Shown piece after piece: positions 63,869 to 64,000 of a stretch of DNA of 64,000 nt. The stretch comes from Scolanthus callimorphus. Its lineage: Eukaryota > Cnidaria > Anthozoa > Actiniaria > Edwardsiidae. The notes below the pieces were generated by a model. It was not told the DNA's origin. It did no database searches and saw only the letters and a program-made list of their open reading frames with translations. Position numbers and translations under genes: made by a program. Where the stretch lies: NCBI GenBank assembly GCA_033964015.1, contig CM066923.1, forward strand, positions 22,449,086 through 22,513,085. Reading direction: 5' to 3'. Within the stretch, counting starts at the first letter, position 1. Each line of letters opens with the position of its first letter.

Positions 63869-64000
63869 GTAACTGTGGTTGCCAAGACTTCTAGAGGTCG
63901 CGGATACTCAAGCCTTAACAATCACAGGGTAGCGCGGTACGGTAGCAAAAGATTCGAACTCCGCAAAATTGATTTACAAACTATTTAATGAACAATAATG

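Overview
The window reads as animal nuclear DNA: multi-exon genes with GT-AG introns, very dense short inverted-repeat transposons, and a non-LTR retrotransposon. The protein sequences, the single-exon rhodopsin-class receptor and the style of repeats suggest a non-bilaterian or early invertebrate, most likely a cnidarian (anthozoan). That assignment is inference; nothing in the sequence proves it.

Layout. (1) 706-3849, minus strand: the first six coding exons of PSMD1/Rpn2, the largest non-ATPase subunit of the 26S proteasome; the rest lies left of the window. (2) 3850-11401: a transposon-rich spacer holding an element with a CRE-palindrome tandem array, several MITEs, a decayed LINE 3' end, a 745-bp foldback element and one small membrane ORF. 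(3) 11402-12388: an intronless class A GPCR with degenerate microswitch motifs. (4) 12389-25498: minisatellite, MITEs, palindromes, a possible 33-aa membrane micropeptide and a second CRE-array element. (5) 25499-26490: an intronless cytosolic 5'-nucleotidase III (NT5C3-like) with an N-terminal membrane anchor and one frame break. (6) 29200-63868, plus strand: 23 coding exons of a type II diacylglycerol kinase (DGK delta/eta class), reconstructed exon by exon: acidic N-terminus, PH domain, two C1 zinc fingers, split catalytic domain (DAGKc, then DAGKa). The 3' end continues past the window. Its introns hold most of the palindromes, an 8-kb intron with a ~380-bp tandem repeat and a nearly complete 3.6-kb LINE, and a CCAAT-box tandem array.

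Functionally the genes are unrelated housekeeping and signalling genes: proteasome, nucleotide salvage, lipid second-messenger kinase and a receptor. No operon-like logic is expected. The two most notable themes are: (a) recurring single-base length differences at or near short homopolymers in otherwise conserved coding exons (NT5C3-like, DGK and LINE, but not PSMD1 or the GPCR), which look like assembly or consensus errors; (b) a family of Helitron/HINE-like non-autonomous elements whose cores are arrays of ~120-bp units, each carrying paired perfect CRE palindromes and usually an E-box, plus a large set of near-perfect hairpin elements, many with a short GC-rich loop. These are the best candidates for undescribed biology here.
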